A DNA stretch of 64,000 nt from Hypoxylon rubiginosum (GCA_902806565.1 CADCXA010000068.1:310001-374000), one strand, 5' to 3'; positions 21,969 through 35,200 are shown, numbered from the stretch's first letter. Translations and numbers: made by a program. The notes: generated from the letters alone by a model not told the origin.

Positions 21969-24145
21969 GGCCTTTTATTGGATTTCCAAGCGGCAGAACT
22001 GCCCCCAAAACTCATGAAGTAAGTCTCTGAGCAGTATGTCTAAATCCAATAGGATATGACAAGGAGCAGGTAGAAACGAAAGCCTTGGCAAACATGCATG
22101 CCATGCTACTTTGAGCTTCAATATCAGTAAGACATTGATACACCCAAACGACGTAGTGCATGCGAGTAGGTGTGGCCACAGTCGGTAAAGGGACCGGAAG
22201 AGGGATCCATGTACCGGATGCAGCAGCTTCAATACTTCGGCGCAACTGCATATGCATGGGTCCCAAATCTCCTTCGAGTGGCTTTATCACCGTATCCGAT
22301 GGCACGAATAACTATACACTTTTCACAGTATGTCAAATACATGCAATCGAATCCAACCTAGCCCTCGATGAGAGAACTGTAACGGCCGATAAAAGCAAGT
22401 GAGCCAGATTAAAAGTGTTCACGATGACGTGCACATGCCCGATATGCTTCACATCGCCTTAGGAGCTTTGTGTCGTTGCCTCCCTAGGTCAATATATAGG
22501 GGGTTAACCCGAATTACTCCCCCGAGGTCCATATTATAGATATAGGAGGTATCTCATGAAGTCAATTCCATCCATTACGCCTCTTCCGCCTACTTAGCTT
22601 CTCCTTTATAAGCAAAAGGGGAATTTTATATGATAGAAGAGGGTTGTACCAACCTAATAGGAAATATATAATGACTTGGTTTAGAAATATTCCACCTCTC
22701 GCCATACGATGTCATCTCTAAGGGTAGCCTCTCAATCTGGCGCCCTTCTAGCTTATTTGGAAAAGGGATGATATGATCTAGTAAGTCGAACTAACAGCTC
22801 CAGCAAGTTCGATATACGCCGTAGCAAATTTCACCCACGTCAGCTAGGAGCTCGGTACCAAGAACCCATAGCTTTAGCAGCAATAGCTTACACTAAATAC
22901 TCCGAACATTCCAAGGGTATCTGAATGCTTCAAAGGGCCGTCATCGTCTGGCAAGGCTATTCGCTGGACACTGATGTGCTATAAATTCTAATTCAGGGGC
23001 TAGAAGCCATTGGTGTACTTGCGAGCTAGCGAAGAGTCGTTTCAATTCGTACCTGCTCTGTCATATTTATCGTCGTCAATGCATGTAATGCGGGATACTT
23101 AAACATGATTGCATCTGCCACTTCTCACTCATCTCGACTAGGTTGTAATGCATCGTTCGAAGCTAAGTATGGTATCTGACAAGGTGGATGGCAAATGTTT
23201 CGAAATAGCCTCCTACCTAGAGTTTAGAGTTTTTGCTTCATGATTCCATCCCTTTTCACCAGATGCCTACCTGGTAATTATCTTGCTGAGGTCTACGCAT
23301 CTGAGAGCAACTAGGCTAAGAAGCGGCGTAGTATGTCTTGCATATGAATTTCTCCTTTACCCCTGAAAACTCATAGGGTGCAGACACTGAATGTCTAAGA
23401 GCGGCAACTTGATAATCATTGATGCACTGCTTGTTCTAACGTCGCCTTTCGACAGTATGGGTAAAGTTACATGTATTTACTCAGCTAGCTAGGATCTTTC
23501 ATGAGCACCTCATCTACGTAGATACTCCGCGAAATAATTATATACCTGACCACGACATACTGACTCCAAGATCTGAATGATGACCTGTTAGACCCTATAT
23601 TTTCGCCCCGGTATCCTTCGGCAGGCGACCAGGAGAATTAAACACTTAAACATCGTTCCTAGTGAAGATAGATGGATTTTTAACACTTAAGAATACATCA
23701 TCAAAGGTATGAACGGGCATAGCGACAACAAGGGTTACATGCGGTTGGTATTAGATGCCGAGAGTCAGGTTAAGTAATGCAGAAATTTAATTGAGACTTA
23801 CTCACGGTTAAGCATAAATCGTATCAAATCAAGTCTCCATTTGCGACCTGTGACTGCCAAACCGTAAGGTACATGCAAATACTATCTGTGCCTGCCCCCT
23901 TTCCACCATATAAGATATCTAGGTAGAAGTTGCAATCTAGGCCTGCCTACGAGTTATCTATAGAGGAAGGAGGAAATTACACCATTTCATGCACACACCA
24001 TGGGTTGCTACCTCTAGGTACCTTATGTAGATAGGTACCTCTTACTAGTCCGCAAAGATTAATTTTACGCTGTCTTCCTCATTCGTTTTTCCCTCGACAT
24101 CTCAACCTACCATCACTTAGCACTATCCCATTTCATCTCTTCGCC
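21969..24145. other. Long intergenic region, no supported gene
   Basis: AT-rich with many stops in all frames. Overlapping short frames at 22012-22402 have no recognisable content. Copies of CTAGGTACCT-like palindromes occur near 24013-24040. I see no gene or RNA. Confidence 0.55.
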
Positions 24146-24798
24146 ATGAAGAACGTAACCATGACTTCTCCACCCGGCGTCAAAGCTGTTCTGCTTGAAT
24201 TCGACTTCTCAGAAGCATACAAATTCATCGAAGAGAAAGCCGATTTTGCAGTCCTAGGTGATGTCTGGGATCGTTCAGTAGGCGACGCCATCATCGCCTG
24301 CTACAGCGAAGACACGAACTTTATTCCCGGCCATGAGTTCGCCTTCAAATTTCTCGACGTGCTTTGGGGTCTGATTTGTATGTACACACTCCGACACTTT
24401 CCTTACTTATTTCACTGTGGCTAAACCGCTTTTGCGTGACTAGTTGGCAGGACTACTGGTCCTTCGCCATGGACCGAATGGCGCGCTAAATTACCACTTG
24501 GTGAGGCCGAGATAAGAGTGATCAACTTCAACCGCCTCCATAGCCGTGTCGAGAGAGATCTTAAACGGGCTACTTATCTTATAAGTGCTGAACTGAGGCA
24601 CCTCTCTCCAATGAAGATATCGACGTCTACCGAGGATTCATCGGCTCGTCCTACGAAACGCTCAGTATGAATCCCTTTTACATTACTCTGATCATTTTAT
24701 ATGCTAATAGTCTGTTTCAGGCACCAAGTGATGCCGAGTCTCCATCACGAGAGAGTAAACATCGACGAGTGGGAGAAAATATTGAAGCTGAACTTTGA
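24146..24798 (+). CDS. Hypothetical protein, three exons
   Basis: Unrecognised. Exons 24146-24377, 24444-24664 and 24721-24798 around introns of 66 and 56 bp give exactly 177 codons (176 aa), both introns with GTATG donors and TAG/CAG acceptors. The N-terminal half is acidic and mixed (KAVLLEFDFSEAYKFIEEKADF). The middle is basic (LHSRVERDLKRATYLI). The end is polar and Ser/Arg-rich. No signal peptide or TM segment is evident. Frame continuity across two clean introns is the main support. The short length and lack of a known domain leave open a lineage-specific or relic gene. Confidence 0.5.
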
Positions 24799-25870
24799 AG
24801 CAACGGCATTATCGATCGACGTCTGTACCCCCGGGACACGACTAGATATCACATCTGCGATATGACTGAGTCAAGCTATGGGGAAATTCAACACTAGGCC
24901 ATCTAGGCACCTGCTAGAATTGCGTGGAAAACGGGCTTCTATTTCGCGATGAGCATTACTATGAATCGAATGGTTTCTATATTATTATCCTCATCCATAT
25001 TCGTACTCGCGAAATTCGAGTTTACGAGGTTAGGCACGACGAGACTAACTATCATGAACTTCCAAGTGAAATGAGGAGACCCTGCTATTTTATGCGTCCT
25101 TTTTGTACCAACCTAGAGCTTACGTTCGAGCTTCCCCAGCAGTTTTCATGATCGTCAGGGCTGATAAGTACCCAGTTTCCGTAGTTTGTTATTCATCGAT
25201 GTAATCCTATGCACCATAGTTGAACATCTATGTGCGTTGCTCAATTACCTTAGCACAGTATATACCCACGAAATTAAAAGACCCATTACATCGACTATGA
25301 TGAGGTGCCCTATCATTTAGCATGTACCCACGATCATCATGTCCTCCAAGCAGACTTTTTCTACTTCACCTTCCATGGACTTAGCCACTGATATACCCAC
25401 ACGCCATCTACGCAATTTTCTGGTTCGTTTATAGTGATGCGGTGGTTTGGGGTTGACGCCCAGCTTCCATGGCGCGCACGTAGCCGATGCCAGATGAATT
25501 GAAGATCCATTGATTAAGAAAGTACTTAGTATATAGAGATAAGATATGGCCGTTGTCGCTACTAATCTAAAAAATGTAGCAGTTGGTTATCTTGACATTA
25601 TCGTGCGACGCTCAAAAGGGGAAGATTTGGAGGGCTCATATGTTTCCCCTCTAGATGGGACTCTTCCCCAAGTTCCGCTCAGAGTACCATAAAATTATGA
25701 GAGAAATAATAACCCCCCTTGTCCCGAATTCTACAGCAGTCCCTTTGAACTCGCCGATGTCGAATTCGGACAAGGTGAGTATCCATGCCCTTTCGTTCGC
25801 TCATCTCGTTTGAGAATAGATGACAAGGCCTTGGTGGTTTACCGCAGTTTCCCTTTCTATTCTTTCCCAT
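24799..25870. other. Intergenic
   Basis: A plus-strand frame at 24924-25151 (75 codons, GTG first) is open but has no ATG and is closed upstream by TAG, so I do not call it. The remainder shows nothing. Confidence 0.45.
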
Positions 25871-26224
25871 TTATAAACTCTTCGCGTAGTAGCTCCTGAG
25901 CTCCGGTGTGCCCCTCCCCACATTGGCCAGCCTGTCCACCATCCAGGCCGGGAGCAGCCAGCTCAGCCACTTGCATATCGATGACGTGTTGCCAAGCCAG
26001 ATGCAGCCCCTGGCGCCGCCGAGGACGTCGCCCACCAGCTGCCGGGTCGTGGCGTCGACGTGGTTGCCACCCTGGGCTGCTTCCTGCCTTCGTGCGAGTC
26101 TACGACGAACTGCTAGACGGGCTCGTAGAAGGAGCCAGGGGGAACATCTCGAACGCAATCGGGAGGTTCTAGACGACCGAGGCGTGGTTGGCGACGACGC
26201 CTTTGGCAAGGTGCAGAAAAGAGA
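25871..26224 (-). pseudogene. Decayed short-chain dehydrogenase (AYR1-like)
   Basis: Minus-strand fragments resemble fungal 1-acyl-DHAP-reductase-like SDRs. The segment KGVVANHASVV, then TAG, then NLPIAFE corresponds to the strand before the catalytic Tyr. It then jumps to DVPPGSFYEPV (another TAG) QFVVDSHEGRK in a different frame, and after one more shift to DATTRQLVGDVLGGARGCIW, SWLLPAWMVDRLANVGRG and the stop. The Tyr-x-x-x-Lys catalytic block is missing between NLPIAFE and PPGSF, which indicates an internal deletion. With two stops, a frameshift and lost active site this is dead. The AYR1-like assignment rests on recognition of the C-terminal pattern. Confidence 0.55.
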
Positions 26225-26717
26225 AAGGTAAATTGTGAAAGGAGTAGCTATGAAATGACGTTGGTCGCAAATGACCTTGTCCCCCTCGCTTCGACCTAAT
26301 TGCAGACCAGTCCTTTCTCTCTTAATACGTCAACTAGACGGCCGGAATGATATCCGTGTTGCCATCAAACGGTGTGAATAATACTCTCCGATCAATTCAA
26401 GAAGGTACAAGTCGTCGTGCTATATGTATTTAACAGGGGTTACATACTAGGATGATGCTCGAATGCGTCACATTTGATTTACGGAGTCGGGAACAGCAAC
26501 CGTACTCAGACATGGAACACAGGAAAAACTTGTTCGGAGCTGAATGTTGTCTATTATGCTATTAATAAGTCGAAGGGATTTTACGTCCTCATCGCGTAGA
26601 GAAGCTGTCTCCGGGCGCGTCCGGCGACAGTCATCAGGTATGTGATGTTGAACGCCATTCCATGCAAAAGGGGTAGTAAAATGGTACAGGCTGCCCGCCT
26701 CACCTCCTTTTATTTGA
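26225..26717. other. Intergenic, 3' of NADH dehydrogenase
   Basis: Probable 3' untranslated region of the minus-strand NADH dehydrogenase and the boundary between the accessory and conserved parts of the window. No gene seen. Confidence 0.5.
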
Positions 26718-28298
26718 CTAAAACCTCGAGATATCTCTACCAAAGATCCACGAGATAGCCCAGTAGTACGGTACCGTGAGCTTGTTCCGTATGCTCATGC
26801 TCCGGGTCAAGTACGCGGTGCGCCACAGGACCCAGGCCATCCAGCCCGTGAGCTCGTCGGCGCTGCTCTGGTGGATGGCCGTCCAGCTGCCGAGGTACGT
26901 CATCGTGCCCCAGTTGCGGAACTGGAAGGGCTTCGCGTCTACGTCGCCCCCGTTGAGCCGCTTCGCCAGGTGCGTCGCCTGCTGGCTGGCCACCTGCGCC
27001 GTGGCCGGCAGCCCGAGCCCCGAGATCACCGTGCAGTCGCCGATGCCGTACACGTCGGGCAGCGGCGCCGCCGCCGCTTTGATCCCTTGATCAGGCAGTG
27101 ACCCCGGTGTCGTCGCGGCGCGGGGGACCATGTGCACGCGCAGGTTCGCGTCCGTAACAATGCCGCCCGTCTTGGCGTCTCTCTGCAGCTGCATCTCGGA
27201 ATTTGAAGACGACGGCATTTGGAACGTCTTGTCCTCAAGCTTCTGCACGAGCGGGTTCTGCATCAATCCCGTGCTCCACACGACGATGCCGGCGCCGACC
27301 TCCTCGTCCCCGTACTCCTTGATCTTCAGCTTGAGGCAGCCCTCGCAGTCCTCGTCGGGCCGGATGCGCGTGAGGTGGTGTTCCGTCTTCACCTCTATCC
27401 CCTCTCGCTTAAACCTGTCCATGGCGTAGTCGGCCAGCTTCTTGTCGAACATCGGAAGCACTTTCGGCGCCACGTCGTACACCGTGATGCTGACGAACTT
27501 CATAAGGCTGGGATATGTCTTCTTGAGGTCGTCGCGGATCAAGTCGTGCAGCTCGGCGGCGTACTCGATGCCGGTCGGGCCGCCGCCCACGATGGCGAAG
27601 TGCAGCAGCTTCTTGCGCTCCTCGTCCGTCGTAATGGGGAGCGAGGCCTTCTCGAAGCTCTGCAGCACCTTCATGCGGATCTTTCGCGCGTCGCCGATGT
27701 CTCGCAGAAAGTTGGCGTGTTCTCGCACGCCTTCGATGCCGAACGTTTGGCTGTAAGAGCCCACGGCGATGACTAGCTTGTCGTATTCGACGTCGAACAT
27801 AGAGCCTTTCCCGGCACCGTCGGGGTGGCGGTTCATCGCAAGCCTAGTTCTCGAAGCGAGGTCATCCGAGATATTTGCCTCTACACGGATGGTCTTTCGC
27901 GCAAAGTCGATGTCGTCGGCCCAGCCCTGATAGAAATAGTCGAGGCCGAGCCTCCGGACCGGTTCTAGGACGGCACGGAATTCCAATGTTCCCACCGCGG
28001 TGCCTGCGAGCAGGGGGGTAAAAACGAAGTATGAACGAGGCGAGATCAAGATACGCTCAAATTTATTCGGGTCAAGACTGCGCGCAAATCCATATCCCGC
28101 CCACCCGCTCCCTAAGATCACCACGCGCTCCTTTTTACGTTCATTCTTGTTTTCCGAGACGGTGCTCGCCCTTCGGAGCCCGCGCAAGGTATGCCGTTCG
28201 TGGTCGAAACTAGGAGAATTCAGCAGCGCTCCGGCTAGTCTTTCAGTCGAGAGTCGATTAGCTACCCTAACAGCACTCCGTATTTGGGGTGTTGCCAT
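26718..28298 (-). CDS. Alternative (type II) NADH dehydrogenase, mitochondrial
   Basis: Rotenone-insensitive single-subunit NAD(P)H:ubiquinone oxidoreductase of the mitochondrial inner membrane, which feeds electrons to quinone without proton pumping. Intronless, 526 aa. The first 60 or so residues are rich in Arg, Ser and Ala with few acids, as in a presequence. FAD-binding GSGWAG is near residue 63, the second Rossmann GGGPTGIEYAAEL (NADH) near 230, and a late FAD contact at DVYGIGDCTVISGLGLPATAQVASQQ. The C-terminal quinone and membrane region ends with RNKLTVPYYWAISWIFGRDISRF, characteristic of the family. No EF-hand insertion is seen. Whether it faces the matrix or the intermembrane space cannot be decided here. 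It marks the start of conserved gene order to the right. Confidence 0.93.
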   Translation of the reverse strand: MATPQIRSAVRVANRLSTERLAGALLNSPSFDHERHTLRGLRRASTVSENKNERKKERVVILGSGWAGYGFARSLDPNKFERILISPRSYFVFTPLLAGTAVGTLEFRAVLEPVRRLGLDYFYQGWADDIDFARKTIRVEANISDDLASRTRLAMNRHPDGAGKGSMFDVEYDKLVIAVGSYSQTFGIEGVREHANFLRDIGDARKIRMKVLQSFEKASLPITTDEERKKLLHFAIVGGGPTGIEYAAELHDLIRDDLKKTYPSLMKFVSITVYDVAPKVLPMFDKKLADYAMDRFKREGIEVKTEHHLTRIRPDEDCEGCLKLKIKEYGDEEVGAGIVVWSTGLMQNPLVQKLEDKTFQMPSSSNSEMQLQRDAKTGGIVTDANLRVHMVPRAATTPGSLPDQGIKAAAAPLPDVYGIGDCTVISGLGLPATAQVASQQATHLAKRLNGGDVDAKPFQFRNWGTMTYLGSWTAIHQSSADELTGWMAWVLWRTAYLTRSMSIRNKLTVPYYWAISWIFGRDISRF

Positions 28299-29232
28299 GA
28301 CCGATGTGTTAATACGTACCTACCTACAAGTGAAACTTTTCGAATCTAAGGCTCAAGCCCGAGTTTTCTTATGTGCTCCTCGGCCAATAAGAGCACTTAC
28401 CATCTCGGTGGGAAATGCTCTTTTTTTTTTTTTCATGCAAACGTGACGTCGAAGTGACGAAAATAACACGGCCCGCGGTGTTCCACTTTCCAGCCTCTTC
28501 TAAGCCATCGTCAGCCATCGTCAGCTGGCCAAGTGAGTGATCTGAGGCTAAGAAATGCACTGTCTCACAAGCCCCTTTTGACCAAACTCGGCGATAGCTA
28601 ATAAGCAGCGGGTACTTGCATTTCCGACCAAGCCCGCAGGCCCGTCACAGTATCTAGCCCGGGATTCGGGATACAAGTGGATTCTACGTAACTCCGATGG
28701 CCCATATAATCATTCCGCTAGGTAATGAGGTAGCGAAGAGAAGGTGACTCTTATTAATCTTATCAAATGTCTCAGCCCGGTTCTTTTCCTATCTAAGATT
28801 GATCTTATCTTTGAATTGTACTCCTCCCATTTTGATATCGCTATCCGATATTCGTCATTTCGCCTCGACTGCGTTCCGACGAGACCGGTCGGGTCCGGAA
28901 GCCACTCGAATTCCGCCCCGGAGGCCAACGCGTTAGTCAAACAATGCCATAATCCAGATTCAGTAGCGTGGAAACGCCTTAATTATCATGTGCCTAGGTC
29001 ATCATAACAGCACCAAAGCAAGAACAATTGCAGGCGAGCACTATGGGTCCGAGACCATAGGTACGGTATAGAAAATCTTGTAGTCTTAAGAGACTTCTAT
29101 GCCGTAGAGACATCATTTTGCATGCAATATGTATATAATCAACCGAGAAAAACCTAACTACCTAATGTACCACGGAAAAAAAAAACTCCTAACGCATAAA
29201 TGCAAATGCAATGAAATCCAGCTTCCCCTCCC
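28299..29232. other. Intergenic, tail-to-head interval
   Basis: It contains the promoter of the NADH dehydrogenase (poly-T tract at about 28420-28434) and the 3' flank of midasin. No gene or RNA is evident. Confidence 0.5.
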
Positions 29233-32200
29233 TCAAGAGTTCACCTCGGCAAACCAAGTCCGGAGCAGTCCGGCGAGGGCGCCGGGGAGGTCCTCGAGGT
29301 TGTGCACGATGAGGTAGTACTGGAACGGGAAGGTATCCAGGTAGTACTCGGTCCTGATCTCGTCGTTGCCCAGGAACCGGACCTTCTTGAGGTTGATGAC
29401 GCTCTGCTTCTTGTCGTCCTTGCTGCCGTTCGTCGTTGTCGTCGTCGTCGACGCCGTAGTGTCGTCCATGATGATGAACACAATCATGATGCGTTCTTCC
29501 ATGGCCTCCCGCAGCAGGAGCCGGATCTGCTCGTGCGCCGACGACGGCGTCAGCCCGTCCGACAGGATCAGCGCGAGCTGCCACAGGTCCTCGGAGCCCC
29601 GGCTCGCCCCCTGCGTGCGCGCGAGGCGGAACCGCTCGATCGTCTGCCGGATGAGCAGCTCGATGTTCGTGTAGTCCTGCTGGAAGGCGAACTTCTGCAG
29701 GACCTTGGCACCGGCGTCGTGCGAGGCGAACGGCTCGGTGAACTCGTGAGCCATGAAGGTGTTTGCTCCGAAACCGAGGATACCGATCTGACCCACTTCG
29801 AGCATGGTGAGAGCCCGCGAGACCATGACGAGAGACTCGAGCGCTAGTTCACCGGAGCTGGACTCGCCCATACTCTTGCTGTCGTCGACACAGAGTAGGA
29901 TTTGGTAGGAGCGTTTAGTTGGAATGGCTCTGCGCATCCATATCTTGTCTCTCTTGAAGCTAGAGGCAATGTAGGGGATGATGCGCTTTATGTTGAGACG
30001 TTTGCCTGTCCGATAAGATCCAGACAGCTTTGTTGACTGGGACGGGGTCAGGATTAGACGCAACTGAGAAGTCAAGGACAATGAGAGCGGGTGTGTTTTG
30101 CTCTGGAACGTAGTCCACTGGTGCATAGCCTCCTCAAAGTCCCTTGCGTCTATATTTGGCTCAGATAGATGAGTTATCGATAGCTGGGTAGAGGTCTCCT
30201 CGATTTCTTCCTCTTCTTCTTCTTCTTCAAGGGGAGTTTCACCATTTGCAAGGGGTGATGTTTCTCTGTTGTAGGCTCCTTGACGAGTTGACACACCGGT
30301 AGGTTTCTCTTCTCGTGTATCCTGTTGATTTTGATGGTCCATAGGTTCCGAGGTATCCATTTTATCTTCATCCATATCGTCTTGCTCAGCCTCATCTTCA
30401 GGAATGATTCGACTATCTGCCGGCTGATCCTCGTCGTCAATAGCCATTGACTCATCAATTTGCTGCTTTTGCTCTTCATTTGAGGTACCCATTGCCTGAG
30501 CATCTGCTGCCGACTCGTCGTTTTGTATGTGCTGATATTCTTGAATGGCGGATTCCTGTTCAGCAGTCGTAGTCTGCTCTCGGGGTTCTTGTTCCTGCGC
30601 TTCTTTAATCTCCTGCTGTTGCCTGTGCCACTTTTCTAGAGCATCCCCTAGTGCCTTAAAAGGCTGACTGATTGACGAATCTCTAGCATTGTCGGACTCT
30701 GTTTGGGAAGGCTTCTCTTGTGTCTTTGAGACACTGCCCTTCTTACCAGCAGCTGTGTCCTGGTCTGCAGCGTTCTCGCCCATTTCTCCATCTTCCCTCT
30801 GGGCAGCATTGCTCTGAGAGTTTGCCTCCTCAGTTTTATTGGGATCCTGGTCTTGTCCGCCGCCTTTTACGTCACTTGGTGCAGCATCTTCCTTAGCTGC
30901 ATTGACCTCGTCGTTAGAAGGCAATTCGGCCATCTCGCGATCTTCTGCCGAGTCCTGTGATTCTTCGCCCGCCTGCTCGTCTTCTTGAATCTTAGACTCT
31001 TCTTCTTTCTCGTCTCCTTCCTCTGGTTCTCCGTTATCATTGTCGGCATCTGTAGGTACCATCTCCATTTCCGTGTCTTCGCCGGCCTCACTTTCTAGGT
31101 CGCTCGCTTGCTTCTCCTTCGCTTCTTCTTGGTCGACGTCTGAGAGTTTATCTAGCTCATCATCACTCAATGATGACAGGGATTCGTTATCATTTCCATC
31201 AATGTTCATATCGTCAGGCAGCGCTAAGGTATCCTGTTCCTGAACATTTTGGTCCTGCATGTTGGTCTCATCTTGTGGTTGAGCATCCTCTTCTTCTGCG
31301 GCAAGGTTTTCGTCGATATTTTCATCAACCTGCTCGTTATCCTCTCCGGATTCAGCATCTTGAGCGTCGGGCTGCGTGTCGGCAGCAACCTGTTCATCCT
31401 TTAACTTCTGACCCTTCGAGTTGTCCCCTTGCTGGTCTTTTTCTGCTTGGTCCTCGTTGTCTCCGTCCCACATCTTCTCGTCGACGGCTGAAGGATCCAG
31501 ATCGTCTACGTCGCCAGCTTCTTCATCCATTTCTTCACCACTCTCGTCCTCGTCGCCGGACTTCGACTCCTTCTCATCATCATCGCCACCATCCACGCTC
31601 TCGAGGTCACCTTCCAGCTCCTGGTCAGCCATGTCCACTGCATCCTTTTCGTCTTCCATTTCTTGGCCGGACTCCTTGTTTCCTTCCTGTGCGAGTTCAG
31701 ACAGATCTTCGTCGGGCTGGATATCCTTGCTAATATCCTCGGCGCCCTCGCCCTCGCCAAGACCGGTCCCGCTCTCCAATTCCTCATTTTCGCCTGATTT
31801 TTCATCAGATTTCTCTTGAGGTGTGCAAAATCCCTGGGAGGCGAGTTGAGTAAAGCTCTTGCTTAGTTTGTAGCCTAGCTTGCAAGTGCTTCGGTGCACT
31901 TTGGCGAATGTTCCGATCGAGCGTTGGCAAATCATTCGATATTGGTCTACGATAGGGGTAACAACCGCCATCAGAGCCCTTGAAATGTTGCTTGCCGTGG
32001 TATTTGTCAAGTCGGTTCTCGTGAAGAGGTCCAGGGTCTCCACTATACTCGTATCCACCTTGTCTATGCGTAGAGCTCGCATAGAAGCAACCATAACGTG
32101 AGTGTAATTTACCAGCCAACTAGCATCCTCTTGTGATGTGGGTAACTTGGCCACCGTCTTCTTGAACTGCTCGATGGTAACCAGAATGCTGTCACAAAGA

Positions 32201-35200
32201 TTCTTTGCAGCGTCGAGGAGGGCACTAGTCTGTTCGAAGCCTGAGTTTGGTTCGCTTAATGGGCGTTCATCAGTAAAAGTCCACAGTCGAATTTGCTGGA
32301 GAAGGAAGGCCAATTCTGGCCATTTATGGCATGCATCATCCAGTTGAACCTGAAATTCGTTGAAGGCTAACCCGACATTAACTTCCAGTCGCGATTTGTC
32401 AAGTGAGACTAATCCATGGGGAAGAACAGGTAAAGACTTCCACTCAGTAGACAGATGCTTCAGCTTCTCCAACCAAACATTAAGGAATTCAAGGACCCCT
32501 TCATTGTTGATATTTCCAAGCTTGCCATGCACCGTGACAATGTGTATGCCGACTTCAATGACGTGGACAATCCAAGTAGAAGCCCTTTCGTAGTTGCTCC
32601 ACCGAGATTTGGCCTTGACAATATCGCCATTTTTCAAAAGACCAACGGAGTGAATATGTCGCGAGTTGGTTGACAACGCGTCATAGCACCTAAGCGCTCT
32701 TGCTAGCTCACGTCTCTGGCTCAATGTGACATGAAGTATACCCTCTAGTAGCCCGATGCTTCTATCGACCTCCGCAGAAGTCAGATCAGCGGAGTGGTCT
32801 TGTGAGGCACCTCGGACCCGTGGCACAAGATCGAGCATCTTGTGAAAGTAGTAGTCTATTCTATCGAGATCTCCGGCGGGCTGCGACACGAAGGCTTCCG
32901 AAGTGGCAAGTATCGTGGAGAGTGAGTTCTGCCGAGATAGGACATCGGTACCGAGGTTGTATTGGATTCCCATTTGTCTAGCTTCTTTCAGAGTCTCTGC
33001 AAATAATTTTCGTTTACGAGACTTCAAATGCTTCACTAAGGCTTTATTTTCCTCGTTAAGGACACCCGGCGTCTCTTTTCGAAGCTCAAGAGCCGACGAC
33101 TCGAGATTGGAGAGGAAGAAGTCAATGGTCTCGCCAGCGTCCAAGGTAGACTCTGGGATCCGGCCTAGCCTGTCCATGATATCGATCGTTTTCTGGGCAT
33201 TGGCAAGCCTTCGGTAATCTTCTGCCCAGCTAGCAAAGCTTCCAGAACATAACCCAATCGCATCTTGATCAATAGACAGAGTCTTTGTTTGAATGGCGAC
33301 AGATTGGCTTTCGTCATATATCTCATCCGGCAGACCAGCTTCAACGATCGGCTTCATGGGCTTGCCTAAAACTTCGCGGAATTTCCGTACAATTCTAAAA
33401 AGCTTTTGGTGGGACTTGCGGGCACTTTCTCGCAGCGCAGCAATGTTTGTATCTTTCCAGCTCGCCAAAAGCAGAACATCCTTCATCTGCTTCTCAAGAG
33501 GGTTCCTTCCGGCGCGAATTAAATCTTCGACAGCCTTGGTATACCGGGAGTAGAAGCTGATAAAATTCTGGAGGCCGTCTCGAACTGTTGTCATGGAGGG
33601 GTACTCTATCGCGAGCAGCTCTAGCTGCCTTTGAAGTTGCTTTAGGAGGCTAAGCCGGCGCACAAATTGTCCAACGGACGCTGAAGAGAAATAAGTCTCC
33701 AGTTCCTCAAGTAGACTAGACACATGTTGTGAGAGATCCTCTCCGGCTTCAGCTAGAGTCAGCGGTGCCGCAATGATTACTTGGTAAGCGATGAACCACC
33801 AGGAACTAGCATCCTCTTCGCTCTTCTTGACTTCCATGTCGAATAGCTTTCCCCATGTCGAGAGCTCCAGTCGTCGCCAACCAACTAGTAAGTCCGTTAA
33901 ACGGTTGTGTACTGGTAAAACGCCGTATACTTTACTGGCCCAACCGCCGAATTGCCATTCGTAGACGAAAGCATGTAACTGCTCTACTGTGTGTATCGTT
34001 TTAGCGAGGGGATCCGAGTGTTGAAGTTGGAGGATTTTGTCGCAAGTGGACACGACATCAGCTAGCGGTTGTAGATGACCGATCTCGTCAATTTGCTGAA
34101 GCTGTCGGAAGCGAGCGCGGATATCGTTGACGAGAGTAGCGAGATTCCGCGCCTCTGGGAGATTACTGTCCGTGTAAAAATTATAGTCAGCCGAACAGGT
34201 ATTAGATCGTATCTCTTGCAACTTCTCGTCTAGAGACAGCAGCGTGGCTGAGAGTATATCCTGGTCTGGAATTTTAGGGTCTATATCTTCTGATACTTCC
34301 CCGGCGAAGAGCTTAACGAGACCCATAATGTTTCTCGACGCTTCTTGTGGCACGAGGAAAATCTCTTTATGCATCCGTGCCACCTTGACAGCGAGTCCTC
34401 GAGCGTCCATGTTTTTGGGTTTCTCTATCGGATGAAGCTTGTCGCCATCATCGAAATTCGGGAACAGCTCGTCGAATTCTTTTTGTTCGGCATCCTCTTC
34501 CTCGGTCAACCCACCTCGGTAACGGTACCAACTTTTCCTCGACTCTTCATCTTGCTGAGCCGACTTAAGCTGATCAGTCCATTGATTGTACAATGATTGC
34601 AATGCATCGAAGACGCCTAGTTTGACCGTCTCGAGTCCTTCTACTGCGGCCACCATGCTAGCATAATGCAGAAACTCGATGCTTCGGCATGATGGCATCG
34701 ACAGCAGGTGCTCATCTTCTACTTCTAGCGTTCCGCCGATAAATGGTGCCAGTTTTAATAGTGCATTCCCTGGACGGTTGTTGGTTTTCATGCTAACCTC
34801 TAATCCGAGGTACAGGCCAAGCTCCAGACAATGAATTATATTGACAACAGGAAAGCATATATCTTCATATGCTCGATACTGCTGTTTCAGGCGATGAGCG
34901 ATCCTTGATACGTTTTCGCGAATGACATGTAGCTCTTGTGCGGCCGAGCCTGAGCCAGAAAAGAGTTGGAAGAGAACCAGACTGATATCTGACTTAAGGA
35001 CAACCTTCAATAGACTATTGAATTCGGCTTGGATCTTAGGGAGCTCGGAGTCCGTAGGGCGATACACAGCTTGGATTGCGCTAGAAGGAGGAGGGCCAAG
35101 ATGCACGATTTCCTCTTCTAGTAGCTCGCACCGCAGATTCGTAGACCGGCCTGTCTGGAATTTTTCGAAATCCTGAAGCGTTTGGAGCTTTTGTTGTAAG

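Noticed and set aside
24924..25151. 75-codon plus-strand frame
   Set aside because: Begins with GTG, is preceded in frame by TAG, and has no spliced upstream exon that I can support.
27219..27776. Long plus-strand frame opposite the NADH dehydrogenase
   Set aside because: Shadow frame of a GC-rich conserved gene on the other strand.
29302..29847. Long plus-strand open frame opposite midasin
   Set aside because: It is the antisense shadow of GC-rich midasin coding sequence, with biased residues and no domain.
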